Shown here in pieces: positions 9,829 through 17,100 of a DNA stretch of 64,000 bases; within the stretch, counting starts at the first letter, position 1, and each line of letters opens with the position of its first letter. Origin of the DNA: Nannocystis bainbridge (GTDB lineage: Bacteria; Myxococcota_A; Polyangia; Nannocystales; Nannocystaceae); NCBI RefSeq assembly GCF_028368995.1, contig NZ_JAQNDL010000003.1, forward strand, positions 930,001-994,000, given 5' to 3'. Under the pieces are notes generated by a model that did not search any database, was not told where the DNA came from, and saw only the letters and a list, made by a program, of their open reading frames with translations. The translations under genes and the position numbers were made by a program.

Positions 9829-12340
9829 ACTCACCAGCCCCGGAGAAGAACAGCCCCGCCCCGCGCAGCAGCCGCGGCGCCTCGGCGGTCGTGGCGATCG
9901 CGTGCGCGCTCGCTTCGTCGGTCGGCGCCGGCAGCCGCGCGTCGCGGCCGATCGCCAGCAGCGCCCCGTCGAAGCTCTGCGCGAGGCGGGCCGCCGCCAC
10001 GCAGGCGTCCCCCCGCAGGTGCGTCGCCAGCCGCGCCACGCTCGCCGCGTCCGCGCGCCAGCTCTGCAGCTGCTCCGCGAGCTGGCCCCGCCGCGCCGCC
10101 GTGAAGCGCTCCGGCGTCACCCCGCGCTTGTGCCAGAGGCGCACGATCGTCTGCGCCCCCGGCAATGTCGGCACCTGCGCCGGCTCACCCAGCCACGCCA
10201 TCGCTGCCAGCAATTCGTGGAGCGACGCCCCGGCCGGATCGAGCACGATCGCCAGGCCGCCGCGGATCAGCTCCGCCGCCAGCGCCAGGCGGAATCGCCG
10301 CTCGCGTGGGTCCTGGCGCACGATCGGCGGATACACCACGATCGTCGGCTCGCGCTCGTTGCGAATGCCCACACCGCCCTCGGGTCCGCCGCGGCCGACG
10401 CGGACCTGCAGCCGCGATCCCGTGCGCGCGCGCAGCCACGCCAGCGTCGGCTCGACCTGCGCCAGCACCTGCGCCGTCACCTCCGCGTCCGCCGGCACCA
10501 GCTCGCGCGCGGCACGGATCCCCGCCGTCGCCGCCGTCAACGCCTGCAAGCTCCCGCGGATCGCCTCACGCGGCTCGCCGACGTCCTCGCTCGCCGCCGT
10601 CGGCGTCTCCTCGCCCGCCTCACCGACCTCGATCTCGACCCCTGCGATCGCGCACCCTGGCAGCAGGAAACTCGCCACCTGTCGCAGCGCTCGCGCGCGC
10701 CCCGGCTCACCTGTCTCTTCGACCATCTCTGCCAGCGCCAGCACCGCGCCCGGCTCGAGCGAGCGGGCCGCCCGCGCTTGCAGCTCCGTGCGCACCCGCC
10801 TGCGATCCGCGCGCCCCGGGCCACCCGCGATCGCCTCGCCTGGCAGCCCCTCGCGCGCCCGGTGCAGCGCCGCAGCCGCGATCTCGCTCGCCGCTCGCTC
10901 CGCCTCGGCTACGTCGCGCCCGCAGCGGCGGCCCGCCGCGGCCACCCGCGCCTGCAGCTCGGCCGGCTCGCACCACGCTCGCTCGCACCGCTCATCTGCC
11001 GCCAGCGCCGCGTCGACGGCCGCCTCGACCTGCTCGCTCGCCACCTGCGGATCGCCGGCCCGCGCGATCGCCAGCGCTCGCCACGCCGCCGCCTGCGCCG
11101 CCGGCCCCCCGCTCCACGCCATGTCCTCGACGCCCGATCGCGCTCGCCCGCCCCACGACATGTCCTCGAGGACAGCCCGCGCACGACCTCCGGCCCCCAG
11201 CAGCTCCGCCTCGGCCAGCGCTCGCGCCACCCGCCGCCGCGACCGCGCCGCCGGCGGGCCCGGCATTCGCTCGAGCGTCGTCAGCCCGCGCACCACCGCC
11301 TCCGCCTCGCCGGCGCGCGCCTGGGCCACGATCACCCGCCACCACGCCTCCGGGTCGTCGGGCGCCGCCGCCAGCCACGCCCGCACCGCCGCTCCTGCCC
11401 CCGCGCGGTCGCGGAAGCGCAGCAGCTCCGCCTGCACCTGCGCCAGCGCCCGCGTCAGCCGCCGCGCCCCCGGGTGCGTCGGCGCCGGCGCGTAGCTCAG
11501 GGCCGCCAGCGCCGCCGCGCGATCACCTGCCCGCAGCGCCGCCCGCAGCTCGGCCAGCGGATCGTCCAGTCCTTCGGACATGTCTTCTCGCGCATGTCCC
11601 TCGGGAAATGTCCGAAAGGGCATGTCCTCACGAACATGTCCTTGTGGACCTGACCCATGGGCCACGTCCGCCAGCACCACCCGCAGCCCGCGGCCTTCCC
11701 CGCGCACCCGCGTCACCGCCAGCCCGAGCGTGCGCGGCGGGCTCGTCCCGGCCGCGCGGAACGCCCGGCGCAGCAGCCACTCCGGCCGGACCCGCAGCGT
11801 GTCCGCCGCGACCGTCACCACCCCCTCGCGCCCGAGCGCCAGCCCGCGGGCCACCGCCGACCACAGGGCCGTCCCCGAGGGCGCCAGCGGTCCGGTCGCC
11901 CACACGCGACGGGCGCGCACGCAGATCTCTCCTGCCTCCGCCGTCGCCGTGAGCTCGATCTGGGCCAGCGCCGGCCAGCCGTCGTCGCGCGGCCCGCTCA
12001 GCGTCAGCACCGCCGCCTCGCCGGCGAGATCTACGCCGACCTGCTCGATCGGCCAGCCGCCGATCGGCAGCCCGCGCAGCGACTGCGCCGCCGCCGCGAG
12101 CGCCTCCGCGGTCACCTCCAGGCGGGCCTCGAGCGCGCGCCAGCGGCCGTCCCGCAGCCCCGCCGTCGCGCCCTGCGGCTCGCCGATCGGCTCGGCGATC
12201 AGGCCCGTCAGGCGCAGCCCGGGCGCCAGGTCGGCCGGGCCGGCGTGGAGCCGGACCCGCGGGCCACCTGGCCCCTGGGCCAGCTCGAGGCGGAGGCCGA
12301 GGCCGCTCGCCTGTCCGTCACGACCGGTCGCGGACGCCAT
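9821..12340 (-). CDS. Large Ala/Arg-rich protein of unknown function carrying repeat-array inserts
   Basis: 839 residues, no signal peptide and no family I recognise. The N-terminal ~220 residues look like a beta-rich repeated unit. The middle (about 260-560) is helical and Ala-rich, reminiscent of degenerate TPR/HEAT repeats (AAALAALSYAP, PDDPEAWWRVIVAQARAGE). The C-terminal part has YPPIVRQDPRERRFRLALAA and could be a helical scaffold. Two segments are encoded by the 14-bp palindrome family: residues about 228-255 (GHVREDM, GHAREDMSEG) and about 387-412 (VLEDMS, GVEDMAW). The frame survives both. It lies between a PpiD-like gene (27 bases upstream) and GNAT (8-base overlap), a likely three-gene operon. 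Confidence 0.7.
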   Translation of the reverse strand: MASATGRDGQASGLGLRLELAQGPGGPRVRLHAGPADLAPGLRLTGLIAEPIGEPQGATAGLRDGRWRALEARLEVTAEALAAAAQSLRGLPIGGWPIEQVGVDLAGEAAVLTLSGPRDDGWPALAQIELTATAEAGEICVRARRVWATGPLAPSGTALWSAVARGLALGREGVVTVAADTLRVRPEWLLRRAFRAAGTSPPRTLGLAVTRVRGEGRGLRVVLADVAHGSGPQGHVREDMPFRTFPEGHAREDMSEGLDDPLAELRAALRAGDRAAALAALSYAPAPTHPGARRLTRALAQVQAELLRFRDRAGAGAAVRAWLAAAPDDPEAWWRVIVAQARAGEAEAVVRGLTTLERMPGPPAARSRRRVARALAEAELLGAGGRARAVLEDMSWGGRARSGVEDMAWSGGPAAQAAAWRALAIARAGDPQVASEQVEAAVDAALAADERCERAWCEPAELQARVAAAGRRCGRDVAEAERAASEIAAAALHRAREGLPGEAIAGGPGRADRRRVRTELQARAARSLEPGAVLALAEMVEETGEPGRARALRQVASFLLPGCAIAGVEIEVGEAGEETPTAASEDVGEPREAIRGSLQALTAATAGIRAARELVPADAEVTAQVLAQVEPTLAWLRARTGSRLQVRVGRGGPEGGVGIRNEREPTIVVYPPIVRQDPRERRFRLALAAELIRGGLAIVLDPAGASLHELLAAMAWLGEPAQVPTLPGAQTIVRLWHKRGVTPERFTAARRGQLAEQLQSWRADAASVARLATHLRGDACVAAARLAQSFDGALLAIGRDARLPAPTDEASAHAIATTAEAPRLLRGAGLFFSGAGEYV
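11118..11176. repeat. 14-bp palindrome family inside a coding region (3 units)
   Basis: CATGTCC-type cores at 11120, 11159 and 11173. The last two are exactly 14 bases apart and form ACATGTCC TCGA GGACAG. Read on the minus strand they encode AVLEDMS and GVEDMAW within the 839-residue protein. Confidence 0.8.
11577..11655. repeat. 14-bp palindrome array inside a coding region (6 units)
   Basis: Cores at 11579, 11593, 11607, 11621, 11635 and 11649, an exact 14-bp period: CATGTCT, CATGTCC, AATGTCC, CATGTCC, CATGTCC, CCTGACC. The seven-base spacers differ from unit to unit. The array is read through in frame in the 839-residue protein. Confidence 0.9.
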
Positions 12341-12367
12341 GGGTCTGCGACCTGTCCCTTCAGTCAG

Positions 12368-14179
12368 CTAGCGGCCACCGCCGCCGGTCAGCGCTGCCAG
12401 GTTGAGCATGCCGCCGCGGTTACCGACGCGGTCGCACATCACGTACGGCCGCAGCACCCGGTTGCCCTTGTCGTCGAAGGCTTCCTTGCTGTCGTAGGTC
12501 ATCTTCTCCTGCACGCGCTGCTCATACGGGACGATGTCGCCGCGGGCCTTGTCGCCGAGGCAGGTGTGGTAGGCGAAGCGGGCCGTGACCTTGGCCGCCT
12601 TGGCCTCGGACAGCTCGCGGTAGAGGCCCGCGCGGGCGGCCGCGAAGCCCTCGTCGGTGGCCGTCTCCTTGCGCTCGACCGCCGCCAGGATGAAGCCGTC
12701 GGGCGTCTCGAACACCTGGTCGATGAACTCGGCCTTCGGATCGGCCGACCACGCGGCCTTCGTGATCTCGGGGTTCACGCCGAGGCCGGGGATCGGCTTC
12801 TCCTTGCTGAACAGACCGGTGACTCGCAGTTCGGGCTTGTCGTCGCCCGGCTTCGGCGCCGGCGGCGGCTCGGTCGGCACCTCGAGCTGATCGATCCCCC
12901 CGGCCGTCGGCCCGCCGAGCGCGTCGGGCGAGCGGAACAGCTGCTTCATCGTCGACCCGTCCTTGAGCGCCTGCAGCGCCTCGGCCGCGGCCTGCTTCGC
13001 CAGCGCCTTGCCGCGCTCGCGCATCAGCGCCTCCTCCGCCAGGTCGACGATCGCCTCGTCCTGGGCCACGTCGCCCTCGCGCTGGCCCTCGACCTTGACG
13101 ACGTAGAACGCCTCGTCGCTCTCGACCACGTCGGAGCGCTCGCCGACTTGCAGCTTGCGCGCCGCCTCGTCGACCGCCGGGTCGAGCCCGGTGCCGGTGC
13201 CCTCGAGCGTCACCCACCCGTAGTCACCGCCGCGCCGGGCCGTGTCGCCGTCCTCCGAGGTCGCCCGCGCCACCGCGCGGAAGTCCTCGCCGGCCTGCAG
13301 CTTGGCCAGCGCCCCGTCGATCTTGGCGCGCGTCGCCGCCAGGTCGCTGGCGTACTTCTGCTGCGTCGCCTTGTCCGCGTCGACCGCCGGCGGCTGCGGC
13401 TTGCCGACCTCGATGAAGCGCAGGCGGATCTGCTTGGGCAGCTTGAGGAAGCGCGTGCCCTGCGACTCGAACTGCTTGACCAGCTCGTCCTTGTGGGCCG
13501 CCACGTACGCGTCGAGGTCGGCGCGCGACGAGTCGACCAGGTCGGCGAACCGCCCGGCCTCGAAGCGGGCGTAACGCAGCGACAGCTGGTTCTGGCGCCC
13601 GTCGTAGGCCGCCCGGACCTCGGCCTCGGACACCGTGATCACGCTCGCCAGCACGTCGCGCACGGTGCGGGCCAGCACCTCTTCGCGCTGGTAGTCGAGG
13701 TAGCGGCGCTCGCCGACGGCGAAGCGAGGCAGCCAGTTGCGCTCGAACGCCGCGTAGTTGAAGGTCTGCCCGGCCAGCCAGTCCCAGGTCTTGCCGAGCA
13801 CGATGAAGTGGCCGTCGGCCGTGAGATCTTCGGCGTCGCCGAGGTCGGCCACCAGGCCCATGCGCCGGCCGATCTCGCCGAGCACGCGGCGCTCGATGAT
13901 CGCGTCGAGCACCTCCTCGTAGAGGCCCAGCATCTCCTGCATCTTCGCGTCCTCGGGGATCCGCGTGGTCAAGGAGATGGCCCGGGCTTCGTACTGGAAG
14001 TCCTCGTCGACCACGTTCGCGCCGTAGGTCTTGGCGATCGGCTGGAGCCCGCACGTGATCGCTTCGGTCGGCAGGCCGAAGCTCAGCCCGAAGGCGAGCG
14101 CCAGCATCCCGAGCAGGATCCACGCGCCGATGGTCTTCATCGCGGTGCCACGTGGGGCCGCGTCCGTCTCGTCCGTCAT
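12368..14179 (-). CDS. Periplasmic peptidyl-prolyl isomerase, PpiD/SurA-like
   Basis: 603 residues with a single N-terminal membrane anchor (about 15-37, IGAWILLGMLALAFGLSFGL). A SurA_N-like helical region follows, then a parvulin-type PPIase domain (about 245-360; IRLRFIEVGKP, EDFRAVARATSEDGDTARRG, GDYGWV, DVVESDEAFYVVKVEG) and a second helical/parvulin-like half. It would act at the periplasmic face on folding envelope proteins. It is first in a likely operon with the 839-residue protein and GNAT, and divergent from mreB. TAGCTT 9 bases before the ATG (complement of 14189-14194) supports this start. The ATG itself lies in a CATGTCC word. Confidence 0.85.
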   Translation of the reverse strand: MTDETDAAPRGTAMKTIGAWILLGMLALAFGLSFGLPTEAITCGLQPIAKTYGANVVDEDFQYEARAISLTTRIPEDAKMQEMLGLYEEVLDAIIERRVLGEIGRRMGLVADLGDAEDLTADGHFIVLGKTWDWLAGQTFNYAAFERNWLPRFAVGERRYLDYQREEVLARTVRDVLASVITVSEAEVRAAYDGRQNQLSLRYARFEAGRFADLVDSSRADLDAYVAAHKDELVKQFESQGTRFLKLPKQIRLRFIEVGKPQPPAVDADKATQQKYASDLAATRAKIDGALAKLQAGEDFRAVARATSEDGDTARRGGDYGWVTLEGTGTGLDPAVDEAARKLQVGERSDVVESDEAFYVVKVEGQREGDVAQDEAIVDLAEEALMRERGKALAKQAAAEALQALKDGSTMKQLFRSPDALGGPTAGGIDQLEVPTEPPPAPKPGDDKPELRVTGLFSKEKPIPGLGVNPEITKAAWSADPKAEFIDQVFETPDGFILAAVERKETATDEGFAAARAGLYRELSEAKAAKVTARFAYHTCLGDKARGDIVPYEQRVQEKMTYDSKEAFDDKGNRVLRPYVMCDRVGNRGGMLNLAALTGGGGR

Positions 14180-14366
14180 GTCCCGGCGAAGCTAGCGGTA
14201 AGACGGCCCCTGGGAAACTCCGGACCGCCTGCGGGCCCGCGGAATACGCCGGCCGGGTGCCGCGTTGGCCGCCGCGGAGCCGGCGCTCCGCGCTCCTGGG
14301 CCCGAAGCCGGCGGACGCTCGTCGGTTGTGAGAAAAGCCGCAAGCCTCACGCACAACGCCGCTGAC

Positions 14367-14395
14367 TTGCCGCCGACGACTTCGGCGGGTACACC
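14367..14395 (+). promoter_or_regulatory. Sigma70-like promoter of the mre operon
   Basis: TTGCCG (14367-14372), spacer of exactly 17 bases, TACACC (14390-14395), then 17 bases to the mreB ATG. This is among the best -35/-10 pairs in the window. No Shine-Dalgarno sequence is obvious before mreB. Confidence 0.55.
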
Positions 14396-14412
14396 CGAAC
14401 GCCGCGCGCAGC

Positions 14413-15444
14413 ATGCTCTTTGACTGGGTATACGGCCTGTTCTCCAACGACATGGCCATCGACCTCGGGACCGCCACCACCCTGACGTACGTCAAGGGTA
14501 GGGGGATCGTCGCCCACGAGCCCAGCGTGGTGGCCGTGCAAAAGAAGGGCAGCACCAAGCGGGTCGTCGCCGTCGGCAAGGAGGCCAAGGAGATGCTGGG
14601 GCGCACGCCCGGCAGCATCACCGCCATCCGGCCGATGAAGGACGGCGTCATCGCCGACTTCGAGGTCACCGAGGCGATGATGCGGCACTTCATCAACCGG
14701 GCCCACAACCGCCAGACCCTGGTCAAGCCGCGGATCGTCATCTGCGTGCCCTCGGGCATCACCGAGGTCGAGAAGCGGGCGGTCAAGGACTCGGCGCTGG
14801 CGGCCGGGGCGCGCGAGGTGTTCCTCATCGAGGAGCCGATGGCCGCGGCGATCGGCGCCGGCCTGCCGATCACCGAGCCGGGCGGCAACATGGTCGTCGA
14901 CATCGGCGGCGGCACGGCCGAGGTCGCGGTGATCTCCCTCGCCGGGATCGTCGCCTGCAAGAGCATCCGCGTCGGCGGCGACAAGATCGACGAGGCGATC
15001 GTCCAGCACGTCAAGCGCAAGTACAACCTCCTGATCGGCGAGCGGACCGCCGAGCGCATCAAGATCCAGATCGGCACCGCCGCGCCGATGCGCAACTTCA
15101 TGACGATGGAGGTCAAGGGCCGCGACCTGGTCGGCGGGATCCCCAAGACCATCGTCGTCGACAGCGAGGAGATCCGCGAGGCCGTCAGCGAGCCGGTCGC
15201 GGCGATCGTCGAGGCCGTGCGCATGGTGCTCGAGGCCGCCCCGCCCGAGCTGTGCGCCGACATCGTCGACAAGGGCATCGTCCTCACCGGCGGCGGCTCG
15301 CAGCTGCGCAACCTCGACGTCCTCCTGTCCGAAGAGACAGGCCTGCCGTGCTTCGTGTGCGACGAGCCCGAGTTCGCGGTCGTGCTCGGCACCGGCGCGG
15401 TCCTCGACGAGCTCGACCTCCTCCGCGAGGTCGCGCTCCAGTAG
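14413..15444 (+). CDS. mreB: Rod-shape actin homologue MreB
   Basis: 343 residues, usual length. MreB polymerises under the inner membrane and steers lateral wall synthesis. ATP-site motifs are present: IDLGTATTLTYVKGRGIV (phosphate 1), VDIGGGTAEVAVISL (phosphate 2), GIVLTGGGSQLRNLD (adenosine). The N-terminal MLFDWVYGLFS is an amphipathic membrane anchor. First gene of mreB-mreC-mreD-pbp2-rodA; mreC follows after 13 bases. At 15324-15341 the codons for LSEETGL spell the repeat-family inverted repeat CCTGTCC-GAAG-AGACAGG, including a GAA codon where neighbours use GAG. Confidence 0.97.
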   Translation: MLFDWVYGLFSNDMAIDLGTATTLTYVKGRGIVAHEPSVVAVQKKGSTKRVVAVGKEAKEMLGRTPGSITAIRPMKDGVIADFEVTEAMMRHFINRAHNRQTLVKPRIVICVPSGITEVEKRAVKDSALAAGAREVFLIEEPMAAAIGAGLPITEPGGNMVVDIGGGTAEVAVISLAGIVACKSIRVGGDKIDEAIVQHVKRKYNLLIGERTAERIKIQIGTAAPMRNFMTMEVKGRDLVGGIPKTIVVDSEEIREAVSEPVAAIVEAVRMVLEAAPPELCADIVDKGIVLTGGGSQLRNLDVLLSEETGLPCFVCDEPEFAVVLGTGAVLDELDLLREVALQ

Positions 15445-15457
15445 GGAGCCCCGGAGG

Positions 15458-16336
15458 ATGGCCGGCCTCCGCAGCGCCAAGAACGCGGTCCTGGTCGCGA
15501 TCCTGCTCGGGATCCCGGCGCTCCTGCTGCGCTCGAGCTTGCAGGACCCACGCGCGCTCGGCGGCTTCGACCGCATGGCCGTCAAGATCGGCGCCCCGCT
15601 CGAGGCCGGCATCAGCTACGCCGCCGGCAACGCCGGCCGGTTCTTCGAGCGCTGGCTGCTGCAGGCCCGCCTGCAGGACGACAACGAGACGCTCGCGGCC
15701 GAGAACCGCAAGCTCCGGCTCGACCTGCGCGGCCTGCTGCAAGTGGAGGAAGAGAACCGCGAGCTGCGGCGTTCGCTGCAGATGCGCGACAAGGTCGCCG
15801 AGGACATGCTCGCCGCCGAGGTCGCGGGCGTCGAGCAGTCGCCGTTCTTCCGCGTCGTCAAGCTGCGGCTCGACCGCGGCGACCGGGTCGTGCGCCCCGG
15901 CATGGCCGTGATCGCCGACGCCGGCGTGGTCGGCCGCATCGACCGCGCCGCCGGCGACCACAGCGAGGTCATGCTGATCACCGACCCACGCAGCAAGGTC
16001 GCGGTCGAGATCGCCAGCACCCGCGCGCCCGGAATCCTCGAGGGCATCGGCGAGGACCGCTGCGTCGTCCACGTCGCCGCCGACCTCGGCGTCAGCGTCG
16101 GCGACCTGGTCCAGACCTCCGGCGTCGACGAGCTGTTCCCCCGCGGCCAGCCGGTCGGCCAGGTCGTGCGCGTCGACGACGTCGTCGGCGCCCAGCAGCG
16201 CGTCCACGTCATCCCCGCCGTCCGCTTCGACCGCCTCGACATGGTGTGGGTGGTCCTCGCCAGCGCCCCCGCCCCCGACCCCGAGGGCGCCAACCGCCCG
16301 CCCGCCGCCGCCTACGGCCTCGGCCCGCTGCAGTGA
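15458..16336 (+). CDS. mreC: Rod-shape-determining protein MreC
   Basis: 292 residues: one membrane helix (about 9-27), a coiled coil (about 70-115, LAAENRKLRLDLRGLLQVEE), then the periplasmic beta domain (VIADAGVVGRIDRAAGDHSEV, LITDPRSKVAVEI, GDLVQTSGVDELFPRGQPVG). MreC is the periplasmic scaffold that binds and activates PBP2. The stop codon TGA (16334-16336) overlaps an ATG that opens a short frame reaching mreD. The GGAG at 15449-15452 just before the ATG serves as ribosome site. Confidence 0.95.
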   Translation: MAGLRSAKNAVLVAILLGIPALLLRSSLQDPRALGGFDRMAVKIGAPLEAGISYAAGNAGRFFERWLLQARLQDDNETLAAENRKLRLDLRGLLQVEEENRELRRSLQMRDKVAEDMLAAEVAGVEQSPFFRVVKLRLDRGDRVVRPGMAVIADAGVVGRIDRAAGDHSEVMLITDPRSKVAVEIASTRAPGILEGIGEDRCVVHVAADLGVSVGDLVQTSGVDELFPRGQPVGQVVRVDDVVGAQQRVHVIPAVRFDRLDMVWVVLASAPAPDPEGANRPPAAAYGLGPLQ

Positions 16337-16359
16337 TGCCCATGCCCATGCCCATGCCC
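16336..16359 (+). repeat. ATGCCC hexamer repeated four times
   Basis: Four perfect tandem copies of ATGCCC starting at the mreC stop codon, followed by the related ACGCCG. It could expand or contract by slippage without changing the frame (6-bp unit). Confidence 0.85.
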
Positions 16360-16509
16360 ACGCCGACCGCCGCCGCCCGCATCACCGCGACATGTCCGCA
16401 AGGACATGTCCATGAGGACAGCGCTGATCGTACATGTCTCTTCGGACATGGCCCTTCGAGCATCCTCGGACATCAAGGTCCCATGCCCCACGGCTCATGC
16501 GCCCCCTGA
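16336..16509 (+). CDS. Possible 57-residue bridging ORF between mreC and mreD
   Basis: Starts at an ATG sharing its A with the mreC stop (TGATG) and ends 13 bases inside mreD, whose ATG is at 16497. It begins MPMPMPMPTPTAAARI and is then largely encoded by the 14-bp repeat array (CPQGHVHEDSADRTCLFGHG). The protein itself looks accidental. Even so, the start/stop overlaps at both ends are what termination-reinitiation would need to carry ribosomes across the 160-base gap. I rate it as a possible coupling ORF rather than a functional protein. Confidence 0.25.
   Translation: MPMPMPMPTPTAAARITATCPQGHVHEDSADRTCLFGHGPSSILGHQGPMPHGSCAP
16389..16468. repeat. 14-bp palindrome array in the mreC-mreD gap (6 units)
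   Basis: Cores at 16391, 16405, 16419, 16433, 16447 and 16461, exactly 14 bases apart: CATGTCC, CATGTCC, CAGCGCT, CATGTCT, CATGGCC, CATCCTC. Two further loose copies follow at 16471 and 16482. It lies in the middle of the elongasome operon, where a strong hairpin could lower expression of the distal genes. Confidence 0.9.
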
Positions 16510-17096
16510 TCTACATCGCCCTCGGCTGGCTGCTCCTGGCCGCCGTCGGCGGCCTCGGGCAGACGCTCGGGCTCACGATCATGCTGCCGGCCACCTCGGC
16601 CGCGCTGGTCGCCCACGTCGTGTTCGGGCGCGAGCTCTCGCTGCCGAGCGGCCTGCTGGTCGCCGTCAGCCTCGGCTACCTCGAGGACCTGGCCCAGGGG
16701 ACGCCCATCGGCCTGCTGTCGCTGGCCTATGGCCTGTCGTGCTGCGCCCTCGTGTGGTCGAGCCGGCGCCTCGCCGTCGAGGGCCCGATCGCGCGCGCCC
16801 TCGCGGCCGGGGTCGCCGCCGCCCTCGTCGACCTCGTCACCTTCGCCCTCCTCTTCTCCGTCCGCTTCCGCCTCGGCGTCGACACCGAGGCCCTCGTCAC
16901 CGGCCTCCTGCAGGCCCGCTGGCACGCCCTCGCCACCGTGCTCGCCGCCCCTGGCGTGTTCGTGCTCGCCGAGCTGGCCCTCGGCGCCTGGGACCGCGCC
17001 TTCGGCCGCCGGCCCCGCCCCGCTCGCCGCTCGCCGCTGCAGGCGCGCAGCGCCGGCTCCACCCTCGAGGGCGACGGCCCGTCCGATTGGACATGA
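16497..17096 (+). CDS. mreD: Rod-shape-determining protein MreD
   Basis: 199 residues, a hydrophobic inner-membrane protein with five or six helices, the normal form of MreD. It starts MRPLIYIALGWLLLAAVGG; the loop YLEDLAQGTPIGLLSLAYGL is typical. Translation probably starts at 16497, because upstream in-frame codons come from the repeat array. The C-terminus (about 160-199) is Arg-rich and cytoplasmic. The stop is 4 bases before the PBP2 start. MreD links MreC to the RodA/PBP2 synthase. Confidence 0.85.
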   Translation: MRPLIYIALGWLLLAAVGGLGQTLGLTIMLPATSAALVAHVVFGRELSLPSGLLVAVSLGYLEDLAQGTPIGLLSLAYGLSCCALVWSSRRLAVEGPIARALAAGVAAALVDLVTFALLFSVRFRLGVDTEALVTGLLQARWHALATVLAAPGVFVLAELALGAWDRAFGRRPRPARRSPLQARSAGSTLEGDGPSDWT

Positions 17097-17100
17097 CCCG

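Noticed and set aside
14177..14186. CATGTCCCGG at the PpiD start counted as a repeat array
   Set aside because: A single core with no partner 14 bases away; it may be chance, so it is not listed as an element.
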